A stretch of 64,000 nucleotides of DNA from Myxococcus stipitatus. GTDB taxonomy: Bacteria; Myxococcota; Myxococcia; Myxococcales; Myxococcaceae. The DNA lies in NCBI RefSeq assembly GCF_038561935.1, contig NZ_CP102770.1, forward strand, positions 5,270,001-5,334,000, read 5' to 3'. This document shows, piece by piece, positions 1 through 39,862 of this stretch. The notes beneath the pieces were generated by a model that saw only the letters and a list, made by a program, of their open reading frames with translations, was not told the DNA's origin and ran no database searches. The translations under genes were made by a program, and so were the position numbers. The stretch's first letter is position 1. Each line of letters starts with the position of its first letter.

Positions 1-27824
<27,824 letters not shown>

Positions 27825-27980
27825 GGGGGGGTGGGTGCTCTCGTCAGGGCTGGTTTCGGCCGGCGGCTTAATAACAGGCGAGCCCGACAATCGCGGGACT
27901 CAACGACTCCCCGCATGCATCTTTAATCCTGGCGTGAAGGTGAAGCCCTGCTTAACCCACTCACAGTGGGAAGGTAGGAC
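27825..27980 (-). promoter_or_regulatory. Gap between the Hsp70 fusion gene and the megasynthase
   Basis: These 156 bases are the only non-coding DNA immediately upstream of the megasynthase, so a dedicated promoter would have to lie here or inside the upstream gene. On the minus strand it contains the AT-rich tract TGTTATTAAG and TTGAGT, but the spacing between them is too long for a confident sigma-70 call. Confidence 0.3.
27956..27970 (-). terminator. Short hairpin after the PilZ-Hsp70 stop
   Basis: CCCACT-CAC-AGTGGG forms a six-pair stem with a three-base loop, 10 bases past the Hsp70 stop codon on the minus strand. It has no real T-run, so it may be only a weak pause or a chance palindrome. 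Confidence 0.25.
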
Positions 27981-30281
27981 TCACGGTCTGCCAAACAAAC
28001 CCTTGAGCCACCCAACGAGGCTCCAGGTCTTGGATGCCGTCACCACGGGTGCTACCGCTTGAGCACCTGTCTGTGTCGTCGACGTGATTTGCGATTGAGC
28101 GACACGTGGCGGTGAAGCGGTTGTTCCACCCACAGGCGCCTTCATCCGCGGTGCCTGGGGTTGTGTTCCTCCGACGCGCGCAGATGTCGCGGGCTGTGAC
28201 GCGGAGGTGGTCGCACCCGCGACCTCCGTGTCGAGCTGCGCCAACTTGGCCTTCACGGCCTCGGGCGTGTCGCGCGTGGAGAAGGTGCTCGTCACCTCGC
28301 GACCGGTGGAGGCCTCGCGTGCGGTCACCTTGAGCAGCGACTCGTTGTTCACCTCGAAGGTCACGGACACCTGCACCGAGCCGCGCGGCAGCCGAGGCAA
28401 GCCCGCGAGCTTGAGCGTGCCCAGGTACTCGTTGTCGGCGGCCTTGTCGGAGTCGCCCTGGAAGACGGTCAGCTCCAGCTCCGTCTGCCCATCGCGGTGC
28501 GTGGCCAGGGAGTAGGACTTGGTGGAGGGCAGCGACGTGTTGCGCTCGAGCACGGGCTTGAAGCGCCCGCCCGGAAGTCCCACGCCGATGGCCATGGGCA
28601 GCACGTCGATGAGGACCACGCCCTCGAGCTGTCCCAGGCTGTGCGCGAGGAGCGCGGCGCCCAGCGCGACGGCCTCGTCCGGGTGGACGCCCTTGCTCGG
28701 GGGCTTGCCGAAGAAGCGGGTGATCTTCTCGTGCACCAGCGGGAAGCGGCTCTGGCCGCCCACGAGGATGACCTCGTCGATGTCCTTGGGGCCCAGGCCC
28801 TTCGCCTTGAGGACCTCGTCGCAGACCTGGATGGTGCGGACCACCAGCTTCTCGGTCAGCTCGACGAGCTTCTGCCGGGTCAGCACGACGTCCAGGTCGA
28901 ACGGCTTGTCGTCGATCATCGTGACGAAGGCCACGTGCACCCGCATCTCCGAGCGCTCCGACAGCGCGCACTTCGCACGCTCCGCCGCGTCGTTGATGCG
29001 CTGCATGGCCACCCGGTCGCCTTGGAACGGGCGCCCCGTCTTCTTCTGGAACTCCTCCAGGAGGTACGTGACGATGGCGTTGTCGAAGTCGATGCCGCCC
29101 AGGAACGTGTCGCCGCCGGTGGAGATGACCTCGTAGACGTTGTCCGTCAGCTCCAGCACCGAGGCGTCGAAGGTGCCGCCGCCCAGGTCGTACACGAGCA
29201 CGCGCTGGTTGAGCTTGCGGCCATAGCCGTACGCGAGCGCCGCGGCGGTGGGCTCGTTGAGGATGCGCTCGACGTACAGCCCCGCGAGCTTGCCGGCCTC
29301 ACGCACCGCCTGCCGCTGGTTGTCGTTGTAGTACGCGGGCACGGTGACGACCGCGCGGGACACCATCTGGCCCAGCTGGTTCTGCGCCACCTCGCGGACC
29401 TCGCGGAGGATGAGCGCGGAGATCTGCTGGAGCGAATAGACGTGGTCCGAGAGCTTCACGCCCGCGTCGCCGTTTTCTCCCGCGGTGATCTCGTAGTGGA
29501 ACTTGTCCTTGATCTGCTCGACGATGGTGGAGCCGTACGCGCGCCCCACCAGGCGCTTCGCGCCGTACACCGTCTGCCGAGGGTTGGTGAGCATCTGCCC
29601 CTTCGCGGGGTGACCCACCACCAGCTTGCCGCGCGTGTTGACCGCGATGATGGAGGGCACGGTGTTGTGGCCCTCGCGGCTGTTGAGCACCCCGGGCTTG
29701 CCGTTGCGCACATACGCGGCACACGAGTTCGTCGTGCCCAGGTCGATGCCGATCACCAGCCCCGCGCGCTTCGGCTCCTCCGTGCTCAGCCCCAGCGCCG
29801 CGTCCGACATCATCACCGCGGGCGTGGGGGCTGGCGCCGTGCTGCTCGCCGAGGCCACCGGAGCCGCCGCCATGGTGGGGCTGGCCATCGGCTGCGCGGG
29901 TGGGACGGTGTAGTCCGGAGCGCCCACCCCCGAAGGGACAGGGGGCATGTCCGACTGGGCGTGGGGGAGGGTGGCGACCGCCAGGTCGAGGAGGCGACGC
30001 GTCTGGGGGTCCAACGCCAGGAAGCGCAGGCCCATGCCGAGCACACCCTGGCCCCCCTGCCCGGTGACGAAATGGACGACGGCCTGGGCGTGGATGATGC
30101 GCTCGCCACTCGCCAGCCGGAGATCCAGGGTGACGGCCGTCCCGGGCGGCTTCACCGCGCGGGCGCGCAGGTAGATGCCCCCCTTCGTGACATTGCCGCC
30201 ATACTTCGCCAGGAACTCCTCGGGCGTCGCGAATGGCAGCTTCACCACGAGCCCGACCGCCGCCTGATTCGATTCCGTCAA
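27981..30281 (-). CDS. PilZ-domain/Hsp70 (DnaK-like) fusion protein
   Basis: The 766-residue protein starts with a PilZ-type domain (about 9-105; KYGGNVTKGGIYLR, GMGLRF), followed by a Pro/Ala-rich linker (106-172) and an Hsp70 ATPase domain from residue 176 (IGIDLGTTNS, DLGGGTFDASV, VGGQSRFP). The substrate-binding beta domain follows (DVLPMAIGVGL onward). The alpha-helical lid is replaced by a Thr/Ala/Gln-rich tail that ends in the amphipathic WSLVGWLKGLFGRP. Hsp70s bind unfolded segments under ATP control; PilZ domains often bind cyclic di-GMP, but the RxxxR and DxSxxG residues are not obvious here. The start codon is TTG at 30279-30281 with CAGGAA upstream; in-frame GTG codons at residues 12-13 are alternatives. 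It is 156 bases upstream of, and co-directional with, the megasynthase. Confidence 0.88.
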   Translation of the reverse strand: MTESNQAAVGLVVKLPFATPEEFLAKYGGNVTKGGIYLRARAVKPPGTAVTLDLRLASGERIIHAQAVVHFVTGQGGQGVLGMGLRFLALDPQTRRLLDLAVATLPHAQSDMPPVPSGVGAPDYTVPPAQPMASPTMAAAPVASASSTAPAPTPAVMMSDAALGLSTEEPKRAGLVIGIDLGTTNSCAAYVRNGKPGVLNSREGHNTVPSIIAVNTRGKLVVGHPAKGQMLTNPRQTVYGAKRLVGRAYGSTIVEQIKDKFHYEITAGENGDAGVKLSDHVYSLQQISALILREVREVAQNQLGQMVSRAVVTVPAYYNDNQRQAVREAGKLAGLYVERILNEPTAAALAYGYGRKLNQRVLVYDLGGGTFDASVLELTDNVYEVISTGGDTFLGGIDFDNAIVTYLLEEFQKKTGRPFQGDRVAMQRINDAAERAKCALSERSEMRVHVAFVTMIDDKPFDLDVVLTRQKLVELTEKLVVRTIQVCDEVLKAKGLGPKDIDEVILVGGQSRFPLVHEKITRFFGKPPSKGVHPDEAVALGAALLAHSLGQLEGVVLIDVLPMAIGVGLPGGRFKPVLERNTSLPSTKSYSLATHRDGQTELELTVFQGDSDKAADNEYLGTLKLAGLPRLPRGSVQVSVTFEVNNESLLKVTAREASTGREVTSTFSTRDTPEAVKAKLAQLDTEVAGATTSASQPATSARVGGTQPQAPRMKAPVGGTTASPPRVAQSQITSTTQTGAQAVAPVVTASKTWSLVGWLKGLFGRP

Positions 30282-30389
30282 AGCCCGGTTCCTGAGACGA
30301 GAGTGAAAAGTCGGTCGGATTATCGCTCGAAGTGCGAGTGAACGGGCGTCAAAAAGTCCACCCTTCCGAGTTGCGTGGCGTCAACGTAA

Positions 30390-31916
<1,527 letters not shown>

Positions 31917-31982
31917 TCGTCCACGGCCGGGGCGCCGGGCGGGGCCTTCGTGCCTCGCTCGCGTCGGGCGTGTGAATGAAAA

Positions 31983-32011
31983 GAGGGCCCGCGCCAGGAG
32001 GCGGGGCCCTC
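31983..32011. terminator. Hairpin terminator between guaB and the lipoprotein gene
   Basis: GAGGGCC(C)GC pairs with GCGGGGCCCTC around an eight-base loop, with one bulged base. It sits 66 bases past the guaB stop. On the minus strand the stem runs into CTTTTC, so it best serves the convergent lipoprotein gene and may serve both. Confidence 0.7.
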
Positions 32012-32044
32012 GGTCGTCCCGTGGGTCGGGACAGGGAGGCGAGG

Positions 32045-32662
32045 CTACTTGCGGCCCTTGCGGCCGCCCGCTCCCGCGTCTTCGCCCGCGGCCGAGGCGG
32101 GGATCTTCTTCTCGGCGCTGGCCACGCGATCCAGCAGGGAGTCCTTGTCGTCGGGCTCCAGCGTCTCGATGGCCTGCCGGAGCGTGTTGAAGTCGAGCCG
32201 GGCGATGGTGACAGTGTTGCCGCCCTTGATCTCCTGGACCGTGGGCACGGCCACCAGCTCGCGCATGTACGTCTCGAACTCCAGCTTCACGTCGGCCGTC
32301 TGCTGGATGCAGGAGTCCTTGGCGTTGACGATCTGCTGGCTGCCCTCCCGGTAACTCAGGTCGGGGTTGCGGTTCATCGCCTCCTCGAAGGTGGCGGTGC
32401 GCTTGCGCAGCGAGGTGTACAGCTCGATGTAGTCGACCAGGCGGTCGGTCTCCGGGCGGTTCACGTTGCGGGCCTTGCCCAACGCGTCCGTGGTGTCTTC
32501 ACAAGTGAGCTTCTGGAGCTCGGAAACTCCCGGCGTGTCCTTCATCGCCAGGTTCTGCGTGGAGCGGTCCAGCCGCTCGTCGGAGGAGATTTCCTTCACG
32601 CATCCAGTGGCGGAGAGAAACAAGAAGGCTGCAGCAGTGGGAGCGGACAGGCGGCGGAGCAT
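32045..32662 (-). CDS. Small lipoprotein of unknown function
   Basis: The product has 205 residues with a signal peptide and lipobox LSATGC (Cys21), so it is probably anchored in the outer or inner membrane. The mature part is mostly predicted helix, with charged segments ([24 protein letters not shown]), and ends in a basic GGRKGRK tail. I recognise no domain. The ATG at 32660-32662 is chosen over a TTG five codons upstream because GAGG lies five bases before it. It is divergent from guaA across about 100 bases and convergent with guaB. Confidence 0.75.
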   Translation of the reverse strand: MLRRLSAPTAAAFLFLSATGCVKEISSDERLDRSTQNLAMKDTPGVSELQKLTCEDTTDALGKARNVNRPETDRLVDYIELYTSLRKRTATFEEAMNRNPDLSYREGSQQIVNAKDSCIQQTADVKLEFETYMRELVAVPTVQEIKGGNTVTIARLDFNTLRQAIETLEPDDKDSLLDRVASAEKKIPASAAGEDAGAGGRKGRK

Positions 32663-32761
32663 CCGGACCTCGAACAATTGAGGGGACTTGGGCGTTGCTT
32701 TCCGGAAGTTTGTAGCGATAAGGGCCCCCAGCCGTCAACGACGCCCCCTTGGAGAACTCCG

Positions 32762-34315
<1,554 letters not shown>

Positions 34316-34364
34316 CCCAGGGAAGTCCGCAGTCCGAGGGGTAGGGTGGGGCGCTGAAAACAGG

Positions 34365-34400
34365 AGAGGCTGCCTGGCGGTTCGAGCCCAGGCAGCCTCT
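34365..34400. terminator. Strong bidirectional terminator after guaA
   Basis: AGAGGCTGCCTGG and CCAGGCAGCCTCT form a perfect 13-base-pair stem with a 10-base loop. It lies between the convergent guaA and S46 peptidase genes. On the minus strand the stem is followed by CTGTTTTC, so it probably serves both directions. Confidence 0.8.
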
Positions 34401-34454
34401 TCGTGCTTCAGGGGCACCGGGCGTCAGGCCCGAGCCCCCCTCATGCGGACCGCA

Positions 34455-36581
34455 TCACCCGGCCGGGTTGGCCTTCGCCGGGGGGACCTTGGTGCTGCCA
34501 GGACGCAGCTCCTCGAGGACGCGGGTGGCGCCGTAGATCTTCTTCAGCGACTCGATGATGGCGTCGCTGTGCACGGACACCGCGCGGTTCGAGGACTCAT
34601 CGAAGCCGTACTCGCCGCCCAGCGACTGGATGTTGCCGTCGAACACCAGGCCGACGATCTCCGCGTCCTTGTTGATGACCGGAGAGCCGGAGTTGCCACC
34701 GATGATGTCGTTGGTGGTGACCATGTTCATGGCCGTCGTGCCGTCGATGTGCTTCTCAGACTTCAGCCAGGACGGAGGCAGCGCGAAGGGGTCCTCGCCC
34801 GTGGCGTGCTCGAACGCGCCCGCCATCTGGGTGATGGGCGCCACCTGCTTGCCGTCCTCCATGTAGCCCTTCACCGAGCCGTAGGACAGGCGCAGGGTGA
34901 ACGTCGCATCCGGGTACTGGTTGGTGCCGTAGGTGTCGAACTTGGCCTGGGCCACCAGCTCCGAGTTCTTCTTGATGACCGCGTCGATGTTCTCCTCGAC
35001 GTGCTTGCGGATGGCGCGGGCGTCGCCGTCCACCAGGATCGCCAGCTGGATCATCGGGTCCTTGGAGGCCGCGATGGCCGCCTTGCCGCCGTCGAACAGG
35101 CTCTTGCGGACGGACACGTCACACACCTTCGAGCCCTTCACGTCCTTCAGCACGCACAGCTTGGAGCCCTTCACCAGCCGGGCCGCCATCTTGTCGGGGG
35201 ACTCCTTGCCCAGCACCTTCTTGACGAACGGGTGGTTGGAGCCCAGCTCCTCGCGCATCTTCGTCAGGCCGAAGCTGAGGCGAAGAATCTCGAGCTCCGG
35301 GTAGATGGGCGCCTGGCTGAACAGGTTGGCCTGGAGCGCGGGAAGACCCGCCTGGTTGAACTCACGCAGGCGCAGACCGTTCTCCTTGGGGAGCTCCTCG
35401 GAGGCGCGGACCAGCGTCTTGGCGATGCTGAACAGGCTGGAGGACAGGCCGCTGCCGCCCTCCATGTAGGCCAGGTCCTTGCGGACGTTGACGAACTGGG
35501 CCTCGGCCTTGGCGATCTCATCCCACGCCGCGCCGTACTTCTTCTTCATCTCCGGGTTGGACTCGACCTTCTTGCGCAGCTCCTGCTCGGCCGCGACCTT
35601 CTGGGCGAAGAACGTCTTGTCCTGGAGCGCCTCGAGCCGGCCCTTGACGGCCTTCAGGCCGTTCTCGATGCCGAAGAGCAGGTTGTTCGAGATGCGCTTC
35701 TGCTCGGGACCGCGCTTCTGGAACTCGGTCACCATGCCGCGCAGCTCGGACATCATGAAGAGCTGCTTGGGCATCGCCACGTCACGCTGGTACTCCAGCT
35801 CCGCGATGGTCAGCTTGCGCGAGGTGCGGCCGGGGTGGCCGGAGATGAAGGTGAGGTCGCCTTCCTTCACGCTCTTCTCGGACCACTTGAAGTAGTGGTC
35901 CGTCGTCGCCGGCTTGCCGTCCTCGTAGACGCGCAGGAACGTCACGTCCAGGTCGTACCGGGGGAACTCGAAGTTGTCCGGGTCGCCGCCGAAGAACGCG
36001 ATGGCGTGCTCGGGCGCCATCACCAGGCGGACGTCCTGGAAGCGGCGGTACTTGTAGAGGTTGTACTGGCCGCCCTGGTACAGGGTGACCACGTCACAGC
36101 GAACCTTGGCGTCGCCAGCCGAGCAGGTCTGCTCGAGCTCCGACATCTTCGCCTTGAGCGCGTCGCTGTACGCCTTGCCGGTCAGCCCCTGGGTCGCCTT
36201 GTTCAGCGTCCCGGTGACGTCGGTGATCTGCACCAGCTGGTTGAGCTCCATCGCCGGGCACTGCGTCTCCTCGGCGGCGGTCTTCGCGTAGAAGCCGTTG
36301 GCGATGTAGTCCTTCTTGGCCCCGGAGAGCTGCTCGATGCAGCCACGGGCACAGTGGTGATTCGTCATCACCAGGCCGTTGGGGGACACGAAGCTGGCCG
36401 AACAGCCGCCCGCCATCCGCGCCGAGGACAGCCGCACCTTGTCGAGCCAGTCCTGCGACGGGTCGAAGCCGTATTTCTCCTTCACCTTCGCGGACGGGAA
36501 GTTGTTGTACGTCCACATGCCTTCGTCGGCGAGCGCGGGTGCCGCGCCAACGAGGGTGGCAATCAGGAACAACCGTTTCAT
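34455..36581 (-). CDS. S46 family dipeptidyl-peptidase (DPP7-like), secreted
   Basis: The 708-residue precursor starts with signal peptide MKRLFLIATLVGAAPALA, so it acts in the periplasm or outside. S46 serine peptidases remove dipeptides from N-termini. Catalytic His is in VMTNHHC and Ser in GGNSGSPVIN; a candidate Asp lies in the FEFPRYDLDVTFLR segment. The residue 18 places after the catalytic Ser is Gly (VFDGN). I recall Gly there in DPP7 (hydrophobic P1 preference) and Arg in DPP11 (Asp/Glu preference), so DPP7-like specificity is the inference. The ATG at 36579-36581 is chosen over an upstream in-frame start because it begins the signal peptide and AAAGGA lies seven bases before it. It may help in feeding on prey protein. 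Confidence 0.9.
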   Translation of the reverse strand: MKRLFLIATLVGAAPALADEGMWTYNNFPSAKVKEKYGFDPSQDWLDKVRLSSARMAGGCSASFVSPNGLVMTNHHCARGCIEQLSGAKKDYIANGFYAKTAAEETQCPAMELNQLVQITDVTGTLNKATQGLTGKAYSDALKAKMSELEQTCSAGDAKVRCDVVTLYQGGQYNLYKYRRFQDVRLVMAPEHAIAFFGGDPDNFEFPRYDLDVTFLRVYEDGKPATTDHYFKWSEKSVKEGDLTFISGHPGRTSRKLTIAELEYQRDVAMPKQLFMMSELRGMVTEFQKRGPEQKRISNNLLFGIENGLKAVKGRLEALQDKTFFAQKVAAEQELRKKVESNPEMKKKYGAAWDEIAKAEAQFVNVRKDLAYMEGGSGLSSSLFSIAKTLVRASEELPKENGLRLREFNQAGLPALQANLFSQAPIYPELEILRLSFGLTKMREELGSNHPFVKKVLGKESPDKMAARLVKGSKLCVLKDVKGSKVCDVSVRKSLFDGGKAAIAASKDPMIQLAILVDGDARAIRKHVEENIDAVIKKNSELVAQAKFDTYGTNQYPDATFTLRLSYGSVKGYMEDGKQVAPITQMAGAFEHATGEDPFALPPSWLKSEKHIDGTTAMNMVTTNDIIGGNSGSPVINKDAEIVGLVFDGNIQSLGGEYGFDESSNRAVSVHSDAIIESLKKIYGATRVLEELRPGSTKVPPAKANPAG

Positions 36582-37026
36582 TGACAGGTCCTTTCCAGGG
36601 CCGGGGGTCCCGCCGGTTCTGCGGGAACCCATGGGCTCGGTCAATTGGGAAAAGAACAGCCGAACCGTCGAGGTAGTCCCGAGCAATCAGGGGAGACCTC
36701 GCCAGCGCGATGAGTCATGGCGTGGCTTGCTCGCCGCGGACTCGCGGCGTCGCGAAATCGCGGATTCGTGGGCGCCGGGGAGCGGGGAAGAACCGCCCGA
36801 AAACGCCCCCTGGAAACCCATTCACTTAGTTTACATAACGCATGTTATCGGACCTTACGGCACTCTGTGGGGGTGGGGCTTCGCGGGCTCATTTCGGGGT
36901 CTCCGGGCCTCCTCCAGGCCCCTGGTTCCCTGGGCCGGCTGGGCTCACCTGGGGCCCGTGCGCTCGCCCGCCATCGCCGAGTCCGTGCTTCTCGCATGAC
37001 ACCTGGGCGCGTACGGTAGCTGGCAC
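36582..37026. other. Divergent intergenic region, 445 bp, no gene seen
   Basis: No convincing coding frame is found. An AT-richer island at about 36815-36850 contains ATAAC-GCAT-GTTAT (36835-36848), a possible operator half-site pair. It should carry the promoters for the leftward peptidase and the rightward lipoprotein. Confidence 0.5.
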
Positions 37027-37572
37027 ATGCATCTGCTTCGAACCGGCCTGGCTTCGACCATCTTCTGCGGCGCGCTGCTCCTGACTGGCTGCCCGGACAA
37101 GTCTCCGGAAGCGGCCCCCGACTCCGGCGCCGCCCAAGCCCCCGAGGCTCCCAAAACTCCGCCGCCGACCCGCTTCACGCTCAGCTACCTGGCGACCGAG
37201 GCTGGCTTCACCGAAGTCCCGCTGGAGCCTGGCGAAAAGCCCCTCATCGAACAGACCTCGACGCTCGAGCTCCGGACGTCCCAGGGTCTGCGCAACTACC
37301 GGGTCCGCCTCTTCGACGAGGCCGAACGCGCCATGGTCTCCGATGACACCGCCGAGGAATCCGATTCCGGCCTCGTCTACGTCATCAAGCTGCCCCAGCC
37401 GCTCAAGACCGGCTTCCAGTACACCCTGGTCGTCGACGCCCAGACTGGCACGTCCTTCACGGACACCCTGGGCCGCGACGTCGACGAGCTTCGAGTTACG
37501 TTCCAGGTCGCGGGCGAAAAGGAAAAGCCCGCGCCCCCGGCGCCCGCCTCGAAGAAGAAAAAGCGCAAGTAG
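37027..37572 (+). CDS. Lipoprotein of unknown function
   Basis: The product has 181 residues with a signal peptide and lipobox LLTGC. A Pro/Ala-rich spacer (PEAAPDSGAAQAPEAPKTPPP) is followed by a beta-rich region of about 115 residues that could be an Ig-like or Big-type fold (TSTLELRTSQG, YTLVVDAQTGT, ELRVTFQVAG). The end is strongly basic (SKKKKRK). I recognise no family. It converges with the DUF3014 gene, leaving only 18 bases between stops. Confidence 0.72.
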   Translation: MHLLRTGLASTIFCGALLLTGCPDKSPEAAPDSGAAQAPEAPKTPPPTRFTLSYLATEAGFTEVPLEPGEKPLIEQTSTLELRTSQGLRNYRVRLFDEAERAMVSDDTAEESDSGLVYVIKLPQPLKTGFQYTLVVDAQTGTSFTDTLGRDVDELRVTFQVAGEKEKPAPPAPASKKKKRK

Positions 37573-37590
37573 CGCCTCCAGGCAGCGCGG

Positions 37591-38412
37591 CTATTCGCGC
37601 GCCGCCACCGGCGGCAGGCCGAGCGCCGTCTGGAGCTCCCTCAGCTTCGCCTGGATGAGTCGGATGTTCTGGGGTCCCATCCGCAGCAGATGCTTCTGCG
37701 CCGCGCTCAGGCCCTCGAGCTCCGGCGACACGTAGACGTAGAAGCCCCCGTGTGGCCGGACCTCCAGCGCGCCCTCCGGTACCGGGACCAACAGCAAGTG
37801 ATGGATGGCGCGGCTGAACGTCGAATCGAATGCCTGCCCAGGGGGCGCGATCTCTCGGTGCGCCTGGTCGATGAGCGGCTTGAGGTCGCGGTACATGCTC
37901 CCGGCGACCTGGGCGTCGAACGTATCGACCACCCGCGCCACCAGGTCGTACCGGGCATGGCTCTTCGGGTCGATGGTCAGCGTCTTGTCCTTCGCCTCGA
38001 CCACCTGGAATGCCTCGGCTGGCCGCAGGAACCCGAGCACCATCCGCGGACTGTCTCCAGCCGCGACGTTGTTCACGGCCGCCGTCACACGGCGAACCAG
38101 GTCCTTCTCCTGAAGCCACTTCGAGAGCTCTTCGGCCTCGGACATCCGGCTCGCCAGCTCCCGGACCCGACCATCGCTCTCCGGCAAGGACGCCTCGGGC
38201 GTCGCCGGTGCCGCGGGAGCACCCGCGTCCTCGACCTTCGGAGCCTCCACGACCGCGGGAGGCATCTCGGGCGCGCTCCGCAAGCCCAGGTACGCGGCCC
38301 CTCCGGCCACCGCGGCGACCACCAGTCCCATCGCGACGAACTTTCCCGTCGAGCCGCTCCTGGGAGCCTCCTCGAGGTTCGGCGTCGGGTCCGTCGGGGT
38401 CGGGTCGCTCAT
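37591..38412 (-). CDS. DUF3014 domain protein, single-pass membrane
   Basis: The 273-residue protein has a short cytoplasmic N-terminus rich in Pro/Thr, one membrane segment (FVAMGLVVAAVAGGAAYLGL, about 25-44), an Ala/Pro spacer, and a DUF3014 domain (about 85-260; FLRPAEAFQVV, DPKSHARYDLV, LKPLIDQAHREIAPPG). The family has no known activity. GAGAGGA lies eight bases before the ATG. The exonuclease gene is 140 bases upstream on the same strand, so co-transcription is possible but not shown. Confidence 0.82.
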   Translation of the reverse strand: MSDPTPTDPTPNLEEAPRSGSTGKFVAMGLVVAAVAGGAAYLGLRSAPEMPPAVVEAPKVEDAGAPAAPATPEASLPESDGRVRELASRMSEAEELSKWLQEKDLVRRVTAAVNNVAAGDSPRMVLGFLRPAEAFQVVEAKDKTLTIDPKSHARYDLVARVVDTFDAQVAGSMYRDLKPLIDQAHREIAPPGQAFDSTFSRAIHHLLLVPVPEGALEVRPHGGFYVYVSPELEGLSAAQKHLLRMGPQNIRLIQAKLRELQTALGLPPVAARE

Positions 38413-38552
38413 GTGTGTATTCCTCTCAAGGAGACGTCACTTCGTACAAATGCCCCCTGGCCCCATTCCGGGCACCCCATCCACGACATGCGGGGTCGAC
38501 TACCGGACACAGCGTCGCTGTGTCACCCTGCCCGGCCCGGCCTCACTTCAAG

Positions 38553-39434
38553 TCAGGGAAGCTGCTCTTCCGCACGAACGCGCGCGAGCGTCTGCAAATC
38601 CCGCTCGGTGGGGCTCAGCTCCAGGAGGATGCGGCTCACGTCGTACAGGACATCCCCGCGCTCGAAGACGGGCAGCCGAGGCACATCCTGGTTCAGGTCG
38701 TCCGCGCCCCGGTTGTAGGCCACGTCCATCAGCGTGCGGAGCTGGAACGAGTCGTACAGGTTGTACTCCACCAGGAACCGCAGCGCCTCCACGTCACCGC
38801 GCCGCGTGTAGGCCCGCCACAGCAGCACCGCGTCGAAGCCGTTGACGCCCTTCATGTGCGGCGGGCGCTCCGCGCCAATCTTGCCTTCAATCTCCTTCAG
38901 GCCCCCGCCCATGCCCAGCCGCCGCGTAACGAAGCGCAGATCGATATGCGCATCCGGCACCGGGAAGCGTCCGGGCCCGAAGTAGTTCCGCAGCACGGGC
39001 ACATCGAACGTGGAGCCGTTGAAGGTCACCCACAGTCGGCGGGCCGCCATGGCCTCCGGCAGGGCATCCATGTTCCGCCCCTGGATGAACACGTGCAGCC
39101 CCGAGGCATCGAACAGGCTCACCACCGTGGGCGCCTGCGCCTCGCGGCCATCCGTCTCGATGTCGAAGTAGACGGCGTCCTGATGGAACTCCGGGTAGAG
39201 CCGCCAGTGCTCACGCGGAGGAATCAGCTCCGCGAGCCGCCGCAGGTCCCGGCGCTCCAGCGCCTCCCGCCCGAGCGCGAGCCGCTCCCGCGCGATGTCA
39301 TCCGTCTTCCGGGTGATGGCGATGCCTTCACCGGCCGCCGGAAAGTCGTCCCACGTCTTGAAGCCCCGCGCCCAGAGGTCCTTCTCGCGCCAGGGGCCCA
39401 CGCCGGGGATGTGCTGGAACGTCCGCTGCAGCAT
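38553..39434 (-). CDS. RNase H-like DEDD exonuclease domain protein (YprB-like)
   Basis: The 293-residue protein resembles the ribonuclease-H-like exonuclease family seen in YprB. It has Exo I DxE in VYFDIETDG, Exo II TFNGSTFDVPVL, HIDLRFVTRRLG and a final Asp in YNLYDSFQL. The N-terminal RTFQHIPGVGPWREKDLW looks like a helix-hairpin-helix element for DNA or RNA contact. Its ATG overlaps the stop of the upstream NUDIX gene as TGATG, so the two are translationally coupled. A TTG one codon upstream is less likely. Substrate is not evident from sequence. Confidence 0.8.
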   Translation of the reverse strand: MLQRTFQHIPGVGPWREKDLWARGFKTWDDFPAAGEGIAITRKTDDIARERLALGREALERRDLRRLAELIPPREHWRLYPEFHQDAVYFDIETDGREAQAPTVVSLFDASGLHVFIQGRNMDALPEAMAARRLWVTFNGSTFDVPVLRNYFGPGRFPVPDAHIDLRFVTRRLGMGGGLKEIEGKIGAERPPHMKGVNGFDAVLLWRAYTRRGDVEALRFLVEYNLYDSFQLRTLMDVAYNRGADDLNQDVPRLPVFERGDVLYDVSRILLELSPTERDLQTLARVRAEEQLP

Positions 39435-39862
39435 CAATCGAGCGTGCCCAGCCTTCCCGCCACCAGGTCGTCCAGGAGCGGAATGTCCGCCTCGCAGAAC
39501 GGCAGTGACTGCATCTCGGCTGGCGTCTTGAACGCCAGCGCATGGGCCCCCAGGGGCTTGGGCTCACCCGACACCAGCCGCGCGCCGTAGAGCACCAGCT
39601 CCACCGTCAGGTCCGGATACGTGTGACGGTTCTCCCACAGCCGCCGTCCCACGGAGAGCTCCACGTCCAGCTCCTCGCGGCACTCCCGGGCAAGCGCGGC
39701 CTCGTCCGTCTCGCCGGCCTCCACCTTGCCACCGGGGAACTCCCACAGGAGCGCGCGGCTTCCACCCGGAAGCCGCTGCTGCACCAGGAAGCGCTGGCCG
39801 TCGTGAGGACCTGGAATCAGCGCCGCCACCACGCGGACCGTCCGGGTCGCCACCGCCGTCAC
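39434..39862 (-). CDS. NUDIX hydrolase, MutT-like (8-oxo-dGTP diphosphatase family)
   Basis: The 142-residue protein has a complete Nudix box (GGKVEAGETDEAALARECREELDV) with the expected Gly, REL/EE and Glu residues. The N-terminus (VRVVAALIP, FLVQQRLPGGSRALLWEFPGGK) is that of small MutT/NudG enzymes, which clean 8-oxo-dGTP or 5-methyl-dCTP from the nucleotide pool. The start is GTG at 39860-39862, giving a GTGA overlap with the stop of the bamB-like gene. A much longer upstream reading of the same frame lies antisense-like within bamB and is rejected. It is coupled on both sides: bamB before and the exonuclease after. Confidence 0.88.
   Translation of the reverse strand: MTAVATRTVRVVAALIPGPHDGQRFLVQQRLPGGSRALLWEFPGGKVEAGETDEAALARECREELDVELSVGRRLWENRHTYPDLTVELVLYGARLVSGEPKPLGAHALAFKTPAEMQSLPFCEADIPLLDDLVAGRLGTLD

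Noticed and set aside
36582-37026. Small genes in the 445-bp gap
   Set aside because: The short frames there are Arg/Pro/Gly-rich, lack ribosome sites and look like non-coding GC-rich DNA.
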